From Mastigias papua (Eukaryota > Cnidaria > Scyphozoa > Rhizostomeae > Mastigiidae), in contig OZ025271.1 in NCBI GenBank assembly GCA_964019165.1, forward strand, positions 11,941,259-12,005,258: a stretch of 64,000 bases of DNA, read 5' to 3'. Position numbers and translations under genes: made by a program. This document shows positions 21,744 to 34,300 of the stretch, piece after piece; positions within the stretch are counted from its first letter, which is position 1; every line of letters starts with the position of its first letter. The notes below the pieces were generated by a model. It saw nothing but the letters and a program-made list of their open reading frames with translations. It did no database searches and was not told the origin of the DNA.

Positions 21744-24700
21744 TCAAATCTCAAGCACTTTCCTGAGGATTCTTGCTGAGTGCAGTAACACAGTCTTTTG
21801 CAACTCTACTATCTTGGTATTTATTCCAATCTCTTTCAGTCTTTTTGGCAATCTTGATGGTGTTGTTCCGAGTGCTCCAACTATAACTGGAATTACTTTC
21901 ACATTTTTATTCCACAGCTTCTTCAATTCCCTTGCCAAATCTTGGTACTTCTGTATCTTTTCCTTTTCTTTTTCATCAACCCTGGTATCATATGGAACAG
22001 CGAAGTCAATAATTTGGCACTTGTTGCTTTTCTTCTCAACTATGATCATATCAGGTCGTCTTGCTTCGATTACATGGTCTGTCTGTATTGAAAAGTCCCA
22101 CAGGATTTTGTACTCTTCATTTTCACATACTGCTTGTGGCTCATGCGCATACCATTTCGCTTTCGCTTCGAGACCATACTTCCTACAAACCTCCCAATGT
22201 ATTTTCTTTCCCATCCAGTCGTGCCTGCGTTTATATTCTTTTTGTGACAGTTTACTACATTCACTTAGAAGGTGACTGATGCTCTCATCTGCTTTCCCGC
22301 ACATTCTACACTTGCTATCTTCTTGTGACTTATCTATTTTTGCTTTCACTAGATTTGTTCTCAGTGCCTGTTCTTGTGCTGCCATTATAAGGGATTCGGT
22401 TTCTCTCTTGAGGGTTCCATCTGTTAGCCATGACCATTGGTCTTTATCTGCTAACTCCTCTGTTTGTCTGAGGAACTGTCCATGCAATGTTTTTTCTTTC
22501 CATTTGGTTTTCTGTTCCAGTCGGGTCCTTTTTTTAAATTCCTTTCCTGTGTCAATTTCCGTATTCTCATTATCCCCTCTGGCTGCGATTATCAATCGCT
22601 CTTTGCTTTCTTTAACGTATCTTTCTAGACCAATTTTAGCTAAATTAACAGTATCTTCAACACACAAAAGTCCTCTTCCACCTTCCTTTCTGGGTATATA
22701 CGCCCTATCTACATTACTTCGTGGGTGTAGTCCATTGTGCATAGTTAAGAGTTTCCTAGTTCTTCGATCCATCCATTGAAGCTCGGTTTTTGTCCAGTTG
22801 ATGAAAGCAGCTGAATATCTCAATACAGGAATGGCCCATGAATTTATACCCTTAATGATATTACCTCCATTCAACTTTGTCTCTAGAATCTTTCTTACTC
22901 TTCTCTTATATTCATTGCTTACGTTTCTTTTCATTTCCTTTTCTTGCACTTCATCTATTTGCAATATACCCAAATACTTGTATCCTTCTCCTTCCTTCAA
23001 TGATTTAATCACTATATTATCTGGTAACTTAATTCCATCTGATGTGGTCTTTTTCCCTCTTTTCATTACTAACATTGCACATTTTTCAACCCCAAAATCC
23101 ATGCCGATGTCTTTGCTACACACTTTAACTGTCTGTACTAGTGAATCAAGTTCTTTCTCGTTCTTTGCATACAGTTTGAGATCATCCATGTAAAGCAGGT
23201 GGTTAATCTTTTCTCCATTCTTTGCAAATTCGTAACCATGCTTTGTGGTTTCTAATACACTAGTTAAGGGAATGAGTGTTATAACAAACAGAAGCGGCGA
23301 CAATGCATCTCCCTGAAATATACCCCTTTTAATATTGACCTCTCCTAGATGCACATTAGCACATGTCAAGTCCACCCGCCAATCTTTCATTGTCTTTTCC
23401 AAGAAAGCCACTACAGTGTGGTTTACTCCTAATATACTAAGACACTCTAGAATCCACGAATGAGGCACCATGTCAAAAGCTTTTCTATAATCAATCCAAC
23501 CCATTGCTATGTTCTTCTTCCTCACTTTAACTTCTCTCAGTATCATCTTATCTATGTACAACTGGTCTCCTGTCCCTCTGCTCTTTCTTCTACACCCTTT
23601 TTGTTCCTCTGGCAGAATTTGGTTCTCTTCCAAAAACGAGTAAATTTCATCAGATAATAACGCTGTCAATAACTTCCAACACAATGGTAAACATGTGATG
23701 GGCCGATAGTTACTTGCATCTCTTCCCTTTGACTTATCCTTTTGTATCAGCACAGTTCGGCCTTTTGTCATCCACGTTGGCGTTTGTCCTTCTAAGCATT
23801 CAGTAAAATATTTCTCCAGGTATTGGTGCATTGATTTACAGTTTTTTAGCCAAAACCCCTGTACACCATCTGGTCCAGGTGCTTTCCAGTTTGGCACTCT
23901 TTCAAGTATCTTCAGTATTTTCTCTCTCGTAACATTCACTTCTCCTTGTCCACGTCCACCATTCATTTTCATTTTAAAATCCTCCAGCCATTTGGCCTTT
24001 CTGTTGTGTATGACATCTGTACTCCACAAGTCAGTCCAGTACTGCTTTGCTTGGTTTCTTTCTGGCGCCTCACTTTCAGCTTGTATTCCTTCATTGTTGA
24101 ATCGTTTATAGAATCCGGCTTCATTGTTTTTAAACTGTCTATTCTGTTGGTATTGCTTTATTCGTTGGTTATATCTAGTAATCTTTCCACTTTTGGCTTT
24201 AATTCTCTGTTTCAGTTCCTCCTTCACAATTTGCAATCCTTTCTGTTTCAACCTATACTTTCTTTGCAATTCATTTGACTCTTTCTTCTTTACTGCCTTT
24301 TTTCAATTAACGCATTTACCCTACCTAAATCTCTATTCAGATCTCTAACTTGACCTTCCAATCTACGTTTCCACCATGGTTCCTGTCTATTCTTTTTGCC
24401 ATTTCTATTAATTCCAAGCACTTCTGTAACCAATGCTGCTCCACAATAAATCAAATTATTGGTTTCAGTAATGTTGCTCAGGTTGACCTTGCCCATTACA
24501 GTATCAACCTTTTATACAGCTGCATATAATTTTCCTTTCTCAACACTTCTCAGTGATGGCAGTCTAGTTCGTTCCCTGTTATTTATCTCATTTAAGCGTT
24601 TAATTAAATCCCTCTCTTCGGCATTTGCTTCCTCAAAAGCACAGAAATAATCATTCCCATCAGACACCTCATGATCACAACCAGTCACATAATCACTAAG

Positions 24701-25108
24701 TTCTTCGCTTATATTTTCGTACTCAATCTCCTGTTCTACCTGCCCATACACCGCATCTTCAATTGATTGCTTAATCTCTTCAAGTTCCAAACTGGAAAGC
24801 CATTGCTTTTTTATTATTTGATTCTTCTGGTCTAGTAACCTTTGTTCAGTAACTGGGAACATAGCTTTACTGGTCCATATACTGTGCATTCTTTTCCTGT
24901 AACCAACACGACCTGGCTCGCTGCGATAATAACATTCCATAACAATCCGGTTATCATCCTGTGACCACTTTCGCCTAATCCTCCTAGCAGTAGCTTGATG
25001 ACGACCGGGCTCATGCTGCTGGGCCATGAGACACCTGCCGGGCGAGAGACCTTCCCCTTCGGTTCCAGTCTCATTCACGCCGTTATTTACAATGTTCTGA
25101 TAATCCAT
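21744..25108 (-). pseudogene. R4/Dong-like ORF of element A (RT and RLE)
   Basis: The product would reverse-transcribe its own RNA at a nicked target. The start is the ATG at 25108 (MDYQN), aligned to element B by NGVNETGT. Order: a Myb-like N-terminal segment (KWSQDDNRIVMECYY), a linker with EPWWKRR, RT with PGPDGVQGFWLKN, GWIDYRKAFDMVPHSW, GIFQGDALSP and the active site LLYMDDLKLYA (YMDD codons begin at 23192), then a CCHC knuckle CRMCGKADESISHLLSEC and the restriction-like endonuclease (KRRHDW, RRPDMIIVEKK, IIDFAVP, KIQKYQDL). An in-frame stop lies at 24512-24514 and a frameshift between 24290 and 24269, so it is inactive unless both are sequence errors. Confidence 0.88.
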
Positions 25109-25276
25109 ATTACTCTCTTGCGAGGATAGTGTTTTAGGTGACACAACCACCAGTATTTTTTTCGTGACACCATCACTAGGGTAGCCGCCAACCAAGGCTA
25201 AAGAGCCCACCCCGCCCATGAGACAGACTAACCCCCGCCGGACGCCAACCCGGAACTTCAAGGTCTCGGGGGGAGC

Positions 25277-25392
25277 TTACAGGTGCTACACCTTGCTCAA
25301 GGGTGACCTGGAGGTAGTTGTAGCAAAGGGTAACCTCATTATCCCAAGTCGAAACTCCACAACCGGATGCAGTTTAATGTCATACCCAGGAC
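25277..25392 (-). ncRNA. Candidate HDV-like ribozyme at the 5' end of element A
   Basis: On the minus strand the element starts GTCCTGG, which can pair with CCAGGTC (25311-25305) with one U-U mismatch, as P1. A hairpin follows (cacccttgagcaaggtg), as P4. P2 would pair tgaca with tgtaa, one mismatch. The order matches an HDV fold, but the loop between the P1 strands is long. See the better-paired copy in element B. Confidence 0.35.
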
Positions 25393-25393
<1 letters not shown>

Positions 25394-25430
<37 letters not shown>

Positions 25431-25432
25431 GG

Positions 25433-25465
<33 letters not shown>

Positions 25466-25466
25466 C
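25394..25466. repeat. (ATT)n microsatellite between elements A and C
   Basis: About 70 bp of ATT with one gtt interruption. It is the 5' flank of both the minus-strand element A and the plus-strand element C. Confidence 0.95.
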
Positions 25467-28400
25467 ATTGGTAGTTGTTGAGCAGAGCACCTGACGCTTA
25501 TTGTGCACAACCTAAAAAGATTCATTTATTTGCGTTTATTGTCTGCAGATCGTTTCGTCATATTGTGTTTCTTTTGCAACTTTTGAGATCTCAGTATGTT
25601 TCGTTACGGATTTACTTCGATTTTGTTACTGTTTGTGATTTGTTCGTTTTGCGGCGGGGAATTTAAATCGTTAGGCCGCCATGCTTGGAGATGTAAAGAG
25701 AAGTTGAGATCTAATGGAAACGGTGAGCCTTCATTCAGATCTTATAGCGACGCATTGGCTACATCTATTGCAACAGCGTGTGAGAATTCAAAATCCGTTA
25801 GTAATTGTTCAGAGATAAAATGCTGTTGTGGAAAATTGTGTAACGGTTTACGGGGTTTGAAAATGCACCAGCGCAGCTGTCGTGTCATTAAAGACCTTGA
25901 GGAAGAAACGTTCGAATCCCACGATTCTCCTGACAATTATGATGATACTGGTCAACCTGACTATGAAATCGATTTAACTTCAATACCCTCTATTAAACCT
26001 GGAATTAGACTCCCGCATTCGGATCAGGACTGGAAAATCGCTAATGACTACTTCATCGCTGCAATGCCCATTTCAGAAGTAAACAATAAACCAATAAACA
26101 TTGTGCTTTCGCAAATGAATTCGATCATTTATGACTACTTTTTTAATACATTCGGTCCTATAGAGAACTCACATTCATCACATTTCGTCGACAAATACAA
26201 GGATTATTCTAAATCTCTGTTAAAATCAACATTGAAGGTTCTTAAGTCATCGAATGGCGATCTGAACGAGATTAAATATGTCGCAAAATGTTTACGAGTA
26301 AAACTTCACAAGGATGCTATCTCATACAATTCGACTGTTGACCATGACAAACGTATTCAAAAGAACTTCTGGGGATACGTCAAACAACACTTTAAGCAAA
26401 GTACATCGTTAAGTCCAACCTTTGACTCCACGTCATGCACTCAGTTCTTCCGTACCTTTTTCCGATCGATAAATCCTTCAAAATCTTTTCAAATGCCCTC
26501 GTGGATTCCATCTCTTGATGAGCCTTCAGTTCCTTATGATATTTCTCCTCCTTCGTATCATCAAGTGACAAAAACCATTAGACGGATGAAAGCTTCTGGT
26601 TCTCCTTGTCCTCTTGACAAAATATCTATTATTCCATTCAAGCGTTGCCCTTTCCTTCGTTCATATATTACGGCGGTGTTCAACATTATTTGGCTCTCAG
26701 GGGAAATCCCCTCCGAATGGAAACGAGCATGTACGGTACTTGCACACAAAAAGGGTGATACCTCTGACCCTGCAAATTTTAGGCCAATAACACTTGAAAG
26801 TGTTCCTCTGAAGATCTTTTCATCATGCTTGCGTGACTCAATATTTGCCTATGTAAAGGCAAATGGTTTTATTGAACATCAGATTCAGAAAGGTTTTCTT
26901 CCTAAATTAACAGGTACCTTCGAACACACTGCCCAAATGGCTAACGTCATAAACACGGCTAGAATTAAACAAAAGTCACTTGTCATCACATTACTAGACC
27001 TCAAAAATGCGTTTGGTGAAGTGCACCATAACCTAATTCCGGCAGTTCTTAGATATCATCATATTCCTGATCACATACAACTTCTAATTCGCAGCCTATA
27101 CTCGAATTTCCAGACTTCCATTATCACTGACTCCTTTCAGACACCTTTTATTAAAGTGGGCCGCGGTGTTCTCCAGGGCGATTGCTTGAGTCCATTAACT
27201 TTCAATTTGTGTTTTAATACTTTCATCCATTATATCTCTGAACAAAAGTTCAAACAATTTGGATTTAGTACCAGTTCCCTTCTCCCTATCCACTGGTTTC
27301 AATTTGCTGATGATGCTGCTGTTATAACTGGCCTGGAAAACGAGAATCAAATTCTTCTAAATCACTTTACTAGATGGTGTACCTGGGCTAATATGATAAT
27401 CAGGGTTGATAAATGCTCAACATTTGGGATTCGGAAGTCATCTACCGCATCCACTCAATATCTCCCAAAATTGTTGATTAACCAGTTTCCTGTCCCTACT
27501 GTTGCTGTTGGTAACTCATTTAAATATCTAGGTCGCTATTTCAATTTTTCAATGGATAACATTGATCATATGTCTGAGGTATTACAGCTGATCACTGGCT
27601 TGATGCGAAAAATTGATGAAATTCCTTGTCATCCGAAAAATAAACTGTTGTTATATCATCGGTTTGTTCTTTCCAAGATATCATGGCATTTTACTATTGC
27701 AGATCTTGGTAAGACATGGGTTTCTGAGAATATCGATAATCTCGTCTCTAAATATATCCGCCAGTGGCTTGAGCTTCCGATCTGTGCCACCCTTAGTACT
27801 CTTGTTTTATCAAAATCGAAATATGGTATAAGCCTCATTCTTCCATCCACAAAATTTGCTCAATGCCAAGTAGTTATGAGAAATGCACTTAAGTCATCTC
27901 CAAACACTGATATAAATGCTCTTTGGTCCCTGACTAGCTCTGGCTGCAATATACAATATGATCAATATCGCAATACAAAACAAGTTTTAACTGCTATTCG
28001 AGATGACAATGAAGATCGTATCCGCCATGAACTAAAGTCACAAGGCTTCGTCCTTTCCTCTATACTCCTTCAAGGAAGTAAGCATATTCGTCATCTTTGG
28101 ACTAAGGTTCATTGCAATATGCCTAGAAACATCTTTAACTTTATAGTTAAGTATATCAACAATACTCTTCCTACTAAGAAGAATCTATGCAAATGGTCCC
28201 TCTCCCCCACATCTGCATGCTCTTTCTGCTTGCAATCTGAGACTCTTCAACATGTTGTTTCCAGTTGCAAATCCTATCTTCAAGATGGTAGATATACCTG
28301 GCGTCATAATTCCGTCCTTTTACATCTTGCGAAAACTCTCTCATCAGTAGTCAATAGCACATTATATGCAGATCTTCCCTTTTTTCCATCTCCTTCTTTG

Positions 28401-28980
28401 ATAACTGGTGATTCTCTTCGTCCAGACCTAGTCTTAGTAAGTAACAGTTCATGCGTTTACCTGCTAGAAGTCACTGTTGGCTTTGAATCAAATATACAGA
28501 TAAATAGTGACCGTAAGGCTACTAAATATCTCCCTCTTATTGCTGACCTCCAAAATTCTTATTCTACTGTGAAACTTATAAATCTCTCCATGAGTGCTCT
28601 CGGAATACTTGGAAAGTCTTCTGAGTCCTTTCCATCAATGCTCAGAGACTTAAACTTCGATGATACTACCAAACATAAAATCCTGTCTAAAACAATTAAT
28701 ATTGCAGTACGTTGTATTTATTATATCTTTTGTAGACGAAATAAACCTTGGACTAGCCCTAATTTACTGGACTATTGACTATGACTTTACTACCTTAGTA
28801 TTACAGTTACTATTGCTATTACTTTACTTCAATTTGAGAATTTTTGTTTTGTTTTTCTTTTTTTTTTTTTTTTTTTTTTTTTTAAGTTGCAGACTTGCCA
28901 ATTATGCACTGCCTTAATTTAGTGAGGTGTATGATTGTATACTTAGATTGCATTAATATCATGAGGTTTCAAAAAAAAAA
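25467..28980 (+). mobile_element. R2/Hero-like RLE retrotransposon C, full length, intact ORF
   Basis: A 3.5-kb element lies between (ATT)n tracts, with a short 5' UTR of about 130 bp, one long ORF, and a roughly 200-bp 3' UTR that has a T-run (about 28856-28883) and ends in an A-run joined to (ATT)n. Its sense strand reads (ATT)n, the opposite of the R4-like elements. Confidence 0.88.
25596..28778 (+). CDS. R2/Hero-like retrotransposon protein, 1060 aa
   Basis: A single uninterrupted frame for a target-primed reverse transcriptase. Two N-terminal zinc fingers come first (C16, C19, H29, C33 and C78, C82, H91, C95), the DNA-binding layout of R2/Hero/NeSL-type elements. The RT follows, with NFRPITLESVPLK, LLDLKNAFGEVHHN, GVLQGDCLSP and the active site FADDAA (F570, D572, D573). 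The C-terminus has the CCHC knuckle CSFCLQSETLQHVVSSC and a restriction-like nuclease (SLRPDLVLVS, YLLEVTVGFE, KATKYLPL). Length is typical. Nothing is visibly broken, so the copy could be active or very young. Exact clade (Hero, R2 or a relative) needs a tree. Confidence 0.9.
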   Translation: MFRYGFTSILLLFVICSFCGGEFKSLGRHAWRCKEKLRSNGNGEPSFRSYSDALATSIATACENSKSVSNCSEIKCCCGKLCNGLRGLKMHQRSCRVIKDLEEETFESHDSPDNYDDTGQPDYEIDLTSIPSIKPGIRLPHSDQDWKIANDYFIAAMPISEVNNKPINIVLSQMNSIIYDYFFNTFGPIENSHSSHFVDKYKDYSKSLLKSTLKVLKSSNGDLNEIKYVAKCLRVKLHKDAISYNSTVDHDKRIQKNFWGYVKQHFKQSTSLSPTFDSTSCTQFFRTFFRSINPSKSFQMPSWIPSLDEPSVPYDISPPSYHQVTKTIRRMKASGSPCPLDKISIIPFKRCPFLRSYITAVFNIIWLSGEIPSEWKRACTVLAHKKGDTSDPANFRPITLESVPLKIFSSCLRDSIFAYVKANGFIEHQIQKGFLPKLTGTFEHTAQMANVINTARIKQKSLVITLLDLKNAFGEVHHNLIPAVLRYHHIPDHIQLLIRSLYSNFQTSIITDSFQTPFIKVGRGVLQGDCLSPLTFNLCFNTFIHYISEQKFKQFGFSTSSLLPIHWFQFADDAAVITGLENENQILLNHFTRWCTWANMIIRVDKCSTFGIRKSSTASTQYLPKLLINQFPVPTVAVGNSFKYLGRYFNFSMDNIDHMSEVLQLITGLMRKIDEIPCHPKNKLLLYHRFVLSKISWHFTIADLGKTWVSENIDNLVSKYIRQWLELPICATLSTLVLSKSKYGISLILPSTKFAQCQVVMRNALKSSPNTDINALWSLTSSGCNIQYDQYRNTKQVLTAIRDDNEDRIRHELKSQGFVLSSILLQGSKHIRHLWTKVHCNMPRNIFNFIVKYINNTLPTKKNLCKWSLSPTSACSFCLQSETLQHVVSSCKSYLQDGRYTWRHNSVLLHLAKTLSSVVNSTLYADLPFFPSPSLITGDSLRPDLVLVSNSSCVYLLEVTVGFESNIQINSDRKATKYLPLIADLQNSYSTVKLINLSMSALGILGKSSESFPSMLRDLNFDDTTKHKILSKTINIAVRCIYYIFCRRNKPWTSPNLLDY

Positions 28981-29021
<41 letters not shown>

Positions 29022-29026
29022 CATTA
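28981..29026. repeat. (ATT)n microsatellite between elements C and D
   Basis: About 14 ATT units, joined to the A-run at the 3' end of element C and to the 5' truncation point of element D. Confidence 0.95.
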
Positions 29027-31029
29027 CTTTAGAATCGGTGCCCTTAAAAGTCTTTAGCTCCTGCCTTCGTGATTCTATTTTCTCATTCCTCAGACAAAAT
29101 GACTTTATTGAGGCTGAAATCCAGAAAGGCTTTACTCCCAAGATCGCTGGAGTCCTTGAACATACTTCCATGATGGCCAATATTATTGACAAAGCCCGCA
29201 TTAAACAACGTTCTTTAGTTATAACATTATTAGACCTCAAAAATGCTTTCGGTGAAGTACATCACAACTTGATTCAAGAAGTTCTTGCATATCACCATAT
29301 CCCAGCCAAAACCAAAGCTTTGATTTCAAGCCTCTATACTGGCTTCCATACATCAATCATAACTGACGATTTTCTTACTCCTGCTATCCCTGTTAGACGA
29401 GGTGTTCTTCAAGGTGACTGCCTTAGCCCACTATTATTTAACATGTGTTTTAATACCTTCATTCAGTTCATTCGTCAAGAAAAATATAAACAACTTGGCT
29501 TCTCTTCTCATGATACATTCGATTGTCTTTTTAAGCCAGTTCACTGGTTTCAGTTTGCGGATGATGCAGCTGTTGTCACAACCAATGAACGTGAAAATCA
29601 GTTCCTGTTGAATTGCTTTACCAAATGGTGTAAATGGTCAGATATGGTTATTAGGGTGGACAAATGTGCGACCTTTGGGATCAAAAAGTTTTCCTCGCGA
29701 TCTCTTCAATACGAACCAAAGCTTTTTATTAACAGTGAACTTGTGCCCAGAGTCAAATCTGGTGAATCTTTTAAGTACCTTGGTCGCTTTTTCAACTTTG
29801 AAATGAACAACGAAGCCCATAAAGAGAAACTGGAATCCTCTCTCTCTGAGATGCTTAAGCGAATTGATGCTCTTCCTATCCTACCTAAAAACAAAATACT
29901 TCTCTATCAGCGCTACATCCTTTCAAAATTATCTTGGCACTTCACAGTAGCTTCATTGTCAAAAACATGGGTAATTCAAAATCTTGATAATGTCGTAATT
30001 AGGTTTATTCGTCAATGGCTGGACCTTCCAATAAGTGCCACTTTAAGTGGTATAATTCTTCCTCAAAATCAGTTTGGTTTAAATCTCCAGCTTCCATCTA
30101 TTAAATTTTTCCAATGCCAAAATGTCCTACGTACTTCCCTAAAATCCTCACAGAATGATGCTATTGTCTCATTGTGGAAAAATACCAGTAGCAGCATGAA
30201 CTTACAATATGACTCATATAAGAACACTAAACATGTCCTACAGGTTGTACGCCAAGAACACAAAGAAAAACTGAGGTCCCAGCTTCCATCCCAAGGTTTT
30301 ATCATATCCTTCCTTTTAGATCACTCTCTGGTAACTCTCAACTCTTTGTGGTCCTCTACACAGAGTAAGCTGCCTAAAAATATTTTCAATTTCACTGTAC
30401 GGTACCTCAATAACACGCTAGCTAATCGCACAAATCTCCACAAATGGAAACTCTCACCGTCGCCCGACTGTTCTGTTTGCTTGCATCCTGAGTCTCTTCT
30501 TCATGTTGTATCAGGCTGTAAGTCTTATCTTGAAGATGGCCGCTACACTTGGAGACATAACTCAGCTTTACATTTTGTAGCATCAACACTACAATGTATT
30601 AAAAACTCCACTCTGTATGTTGACCTCCCAGGTTTTCTCTCACCTTGCATTTTGACAGGGGACCTATTGCGTCCCGATTTGCTTCTCTGCATTGGAACGG
30701 ATACGATCTATATCGTCGAGCTTACCGTTGGATTTGAAACCAATATAACTACCAACGCAGATAGGAAGCGTAACAAATACCTGCAGCTCACTCGTGACCT
30801 CTCTTCAAAATACCGTTATACCACATTTATCAACCTCTCTATGAGCTCTATAGGAATTTTTGGGAAATCCTGCAAATCTTTTATTGAAATGTGCAATGAT
30901 CTTGGTATTGAAAAACAGCACTTAAACTATATACTAAGCAAAATTACAGCCATCATCATTCGATCCACCTATTATATTTTCTGCATGAGAAACAAATCCT
31001 GGACTAACCCTGATCTTCTAACGTACTAA
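29027..31029 (+). pseudogene. Truncated RT-RLE ORF of element D
   Basis: The frame is open from the truncation point to TAA with no internal stop. It contains LLDLKNAFGEVHHN, GVLQGDCLSP, the active site FADDAAVVT (about 29557), a CCHC knuckle (CSVCLHPESLLHVVSGC), and the restriction-like nuclease (LLRPDLLLCI, YIVELTVGFE, KRNKYLQL). It lacks the zinc fingers and the first part of the RT, so it cannot be autonomous. The open frame suggests a recent insertion. Confidence 0.88.
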
Positions 31030-31236
31030 GAATTATAGTTACATCTAACTTCACTGTGTATGAACTTGTATTCCTAAGTGCATTTTTTTGTTTTTTTGTT
31101 GTTTTTTTGTATTGTATGATTTTGTTGACTATGTGTGTAACCTTGTCTGCCAGATACAAATTACCTATACTTAGAGAGATTTGTATTTGTATTAGTAATT
31201 TGAATATATACATGAGAAGTTTCAAAAAAAAAAAAA
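29027..31236 (+). mobile_element. R2/Hero-like retrotransposon D, 5'-truncated
   Basis: It starts inside the RT domain at the codons for LESVPLK and keeps the rest of the ORF and a 3' UTR ending in an A-run plus (ATT)n. It belongs to a different subfamily from C: the proteins align throughout but differ at many positions, and the 3' UTR differs. Confidence 0.88.
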
Positions 31237-31251
31237 ATTATTATTATTATT
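31237..31251. repeat. (ATT)n between elements D and B
   Basis: A short tract, about five units, shared by the 3' end of plus-strand D and the 3' end of minus-strand B. Confidence 0.85.
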
Positions 31252-31363
31252 TGTCCATCAAGTCCATCACAGATAAAGTTTTCTGGAATGTTCTAATGTG
31301 TTATGCTTTGAGAGCGGGTGACAACAAGTCACCAAGGGTCTCAAAGTTCCTTTCTTCTGATAT

Positions 31364-34300
31364 CTAAATAGATAAAACTTTTCGCAATATCCTAGCTGAG
31401 CCAAGCAATGCTGTTTTTTGGATAACATCTATCGCAATCTTTACTCCCAACTTTTTAATATGCTTTTCAAACTTGTCAGATATAACTCCTAGTGCTCCAA
31501 TCACTACAGGTACTACTGTTGCACTTCTCATTTGCCATACATGTCCAATCTCTTCCCTCAAGTACTGATACTTTTCCATTTTTTCAAGTTCTTTTTCTTT
31601 TACTCGTGAATCTCCAGGTACCGCAATGTCTATTATTTTGACCTCTTTATTCATTTTATCTACCAACACAATGTCCGGTCGTCTTGCCTCAATCATTCTA
31701 TCACATTGGATCGTAAAATCCCATAAGAGCTTATAATTCTCATTTTCAATTATTGCTTCAGGTTGCTGATTATACCATCTATCAGCTCTCTCAAACCCTC
31801 CTTTGACACAGAGCTGCCAATGAATGTATCGTGCCACATTATCATGCCTTCTCTTATACTCTCGTTGGGCCAACTTACTACACTCACTAACTAGATGACT
31901 AATAGTTTCCGCTTTCTCCCCGCACATTCTACATATAGGAGACTCAGAACTCTTATCAATATAGAACTTTGTATAATTTGTTCTTAAAGCTTTTTCTTGA
32001 GCACTGCAGATCAATGCCTCTGTACACCCCTTCATATCTCCTTTTGCAATCCAATGCCATGACCTATCCCAATCCACCCCCTCTTTGTCCCTCAAAAACT
32101 GTCCATGCATTATTTTCTGCTTCCATTCGTCTTCTCTTTTCTGGCTATGAAACCTTTTATACTCATTTGGTTCAACTGCTTCAGCAACATTAACTATATC
32201 TGAATCCCCGACCTTTCTCAAAAGTACCTCTCTACTGTTCAATACGTACCAACTCAAACTATTTTCCTCTCCCCTTACACAACATTCAAAACTTATAAGA
32301 CCTCTTCCCCCTCTTCTTCTTGATACGTATATTCTTGCAACATCGCTTCTTGGGTGGAGTTCCTTGTTTATTGTCATGATTTTTCTTGTTTTTCTGTCAA
32401 GCTTTTGCAGTTCATTCGTATTCCATCCAAGTATACCTGCTCCATATCTCATGAGTGATACTGCCCATATGTTTACTGCCATTATCTTGTTCCTACCGTT
32501 CAACTTTGATCTCATAATTAGTTTAGTGCGCCTCAGGTATTCTTTTGAGAACATTTCTTTCATCTCATTCTCCTTTATCTTATCAGCCTCTAAAATACCA
32601 AGATATTTGTATCCTTCAAGATCAATCGCTTTAATACTCTCTCCATTACCTAGGTTTATGTCTTCACTTTCGACTAGTTTCCCTCGTTTCATGATTGCAA
32701 TACCACACTTCTTTACTCCGAATTCCATTCCAATTTCATGGCTTATTACCTTTACTGTTGATATAAGACTATCGATTTCAGTTCTGTTCTTCCCAAATAT
32801 CTTCAGATCATCCATAAACAACAGGTGGTTGATTTTCACATCTTCAAGCAAGTACCCGGCTTTTGCCTTCCGCAACACCTTTGATAATGGTATCATGCAA
32901 ATTACAAAGATCAATGGGGAAAGACTGTCTCCCTGAAAAATCCCTCTTCTAATATTTACATTTCCCAGTGACGTACCACTTGAAGTTAATTCAGTTTGCC
33001 AATTTACCATAGAGCGCTGAAGAAAAGTTGTCACATTCTCTGGTACCTGTGCCAATTGCAAACATTCGACTATCCAAGAGTGGGGTACCATGTCATAAGC
33101 CTTCTTATAATCCACCCATGCCATTGCAAGATTCTTTTGTCGTCTTTTACTGTCATTCAGAATCATCTTGTCGATCAAAAGCTGATCCTTTGTTCCTCTG
33201 CTCTTTTTCCTACACCCTTTCTGCTCTACCGGTAATATGTCACTTTCTAAAAGCATCTGATAAACATAATCAGCAATAATTCCTGTCATCAACTTCCACA
33301 AAAGTGGTAGACAGGATATTGGCCTATAGTTCTCAACCACATTTCCTTTTTTTGGGTCTTTCTGACACAATACCGTTCTACCAGTTGTCATCCAAACAGG
33401 CAAGGGGGCTCTGTTGTTTACTAATTCATTCATTTGTTCAGCGATTCTATCATGCAGAGATGTCAGTTTCTTTAACCAGTAGCCCTGTACCCCATCAGGT
33501 CCAGGTGCTTTCCAATTTGGTATCTTCTTTACCCGTTCAGTCACCCTCTCGAGAGTTATTGCTATATCCTGCTGATTTACTTTATCACACTCCTCTCTCA
33601 AGTCCTTCAACCATTGAGCATCCCTATTGTGTTGAGCCTCATTTCCCCAAATAGTTGACCAAAATCGCTCACTTTCTGCCGCATCTGGTGTTACCCCTTC
33701 AGTTCTTTTCAATCCGCTCAATTCCTGGTATACCTTTTTCTGATCTTGTTGAAACGACCTATTGATTTTAAATTGCTGGATTCTATTTTCATACCTCTTC
33801 AGTTTTGTTGCTTTAGCTTGTAGTCTCTGTTTAAGTTCTTCAATTACAGTGTCTTCTCCTTTTGTCTTAATTCGATATTTCCTGTCCAAAATCTTATACT
33901 TATCACCCTTTGTAGGCTCACCCCTCTTCTTTCTTTGCAAAATATTTACATGACTTCTTAATTCTCTAATTGTGTTCTGTATCCTTCTCTTCCACCAAGG
34001 TTCTCTTTTCACATTACGTCCCATTACTCTTAAACCAACCTTTTTAGAAACATACTGAGCAACTGCATATATCAAATTGTTTGTATCAGTTATGTTATCT
34101 GTTTTTATATTCACTAAAACCCTATTTACTTTACTTGACCATTCAGACAAAATATTTCTGTTCACTTTCTTCAATCCTCTTGTATCCCATCTTCTACCGC
34201 TTTTCATAATTCCGACTATTTCATCCATCATACATCTTTCTTGTTCATCTTGCACATTACTACTTCTTACCTGCACTTCTATTGCTTCAAATCGCTCATC

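Larger units (their letters stand above)
21661..25393 (-). mobile_element. R4/Dong-like non-LTR retrotransposon A, full length, inactive
   Basis: The 5' end (gtcctgggtatgac on the minus strand) and the 3' end both abut (ATT)n, so the copy looks full length at 3.7 kb. Its 3' UTR is under 100 bp. The ORF is broken once by a stop and once by a frameshift. Dong elements are known to insert in TAA repeats, which fits the flanks. Confidence 0.85.

Noticed and set aside
21631..22275. Plus-strand frame of 214 codons
   Set aside because: It lies entirely antisense to the nuclease end of R4-like element A, and its composition is that of a shadow frame.
32364..32936. Plus-strand frame of 190 codons
   Set aside because: It is antisense to the RT of element B and has no domain.
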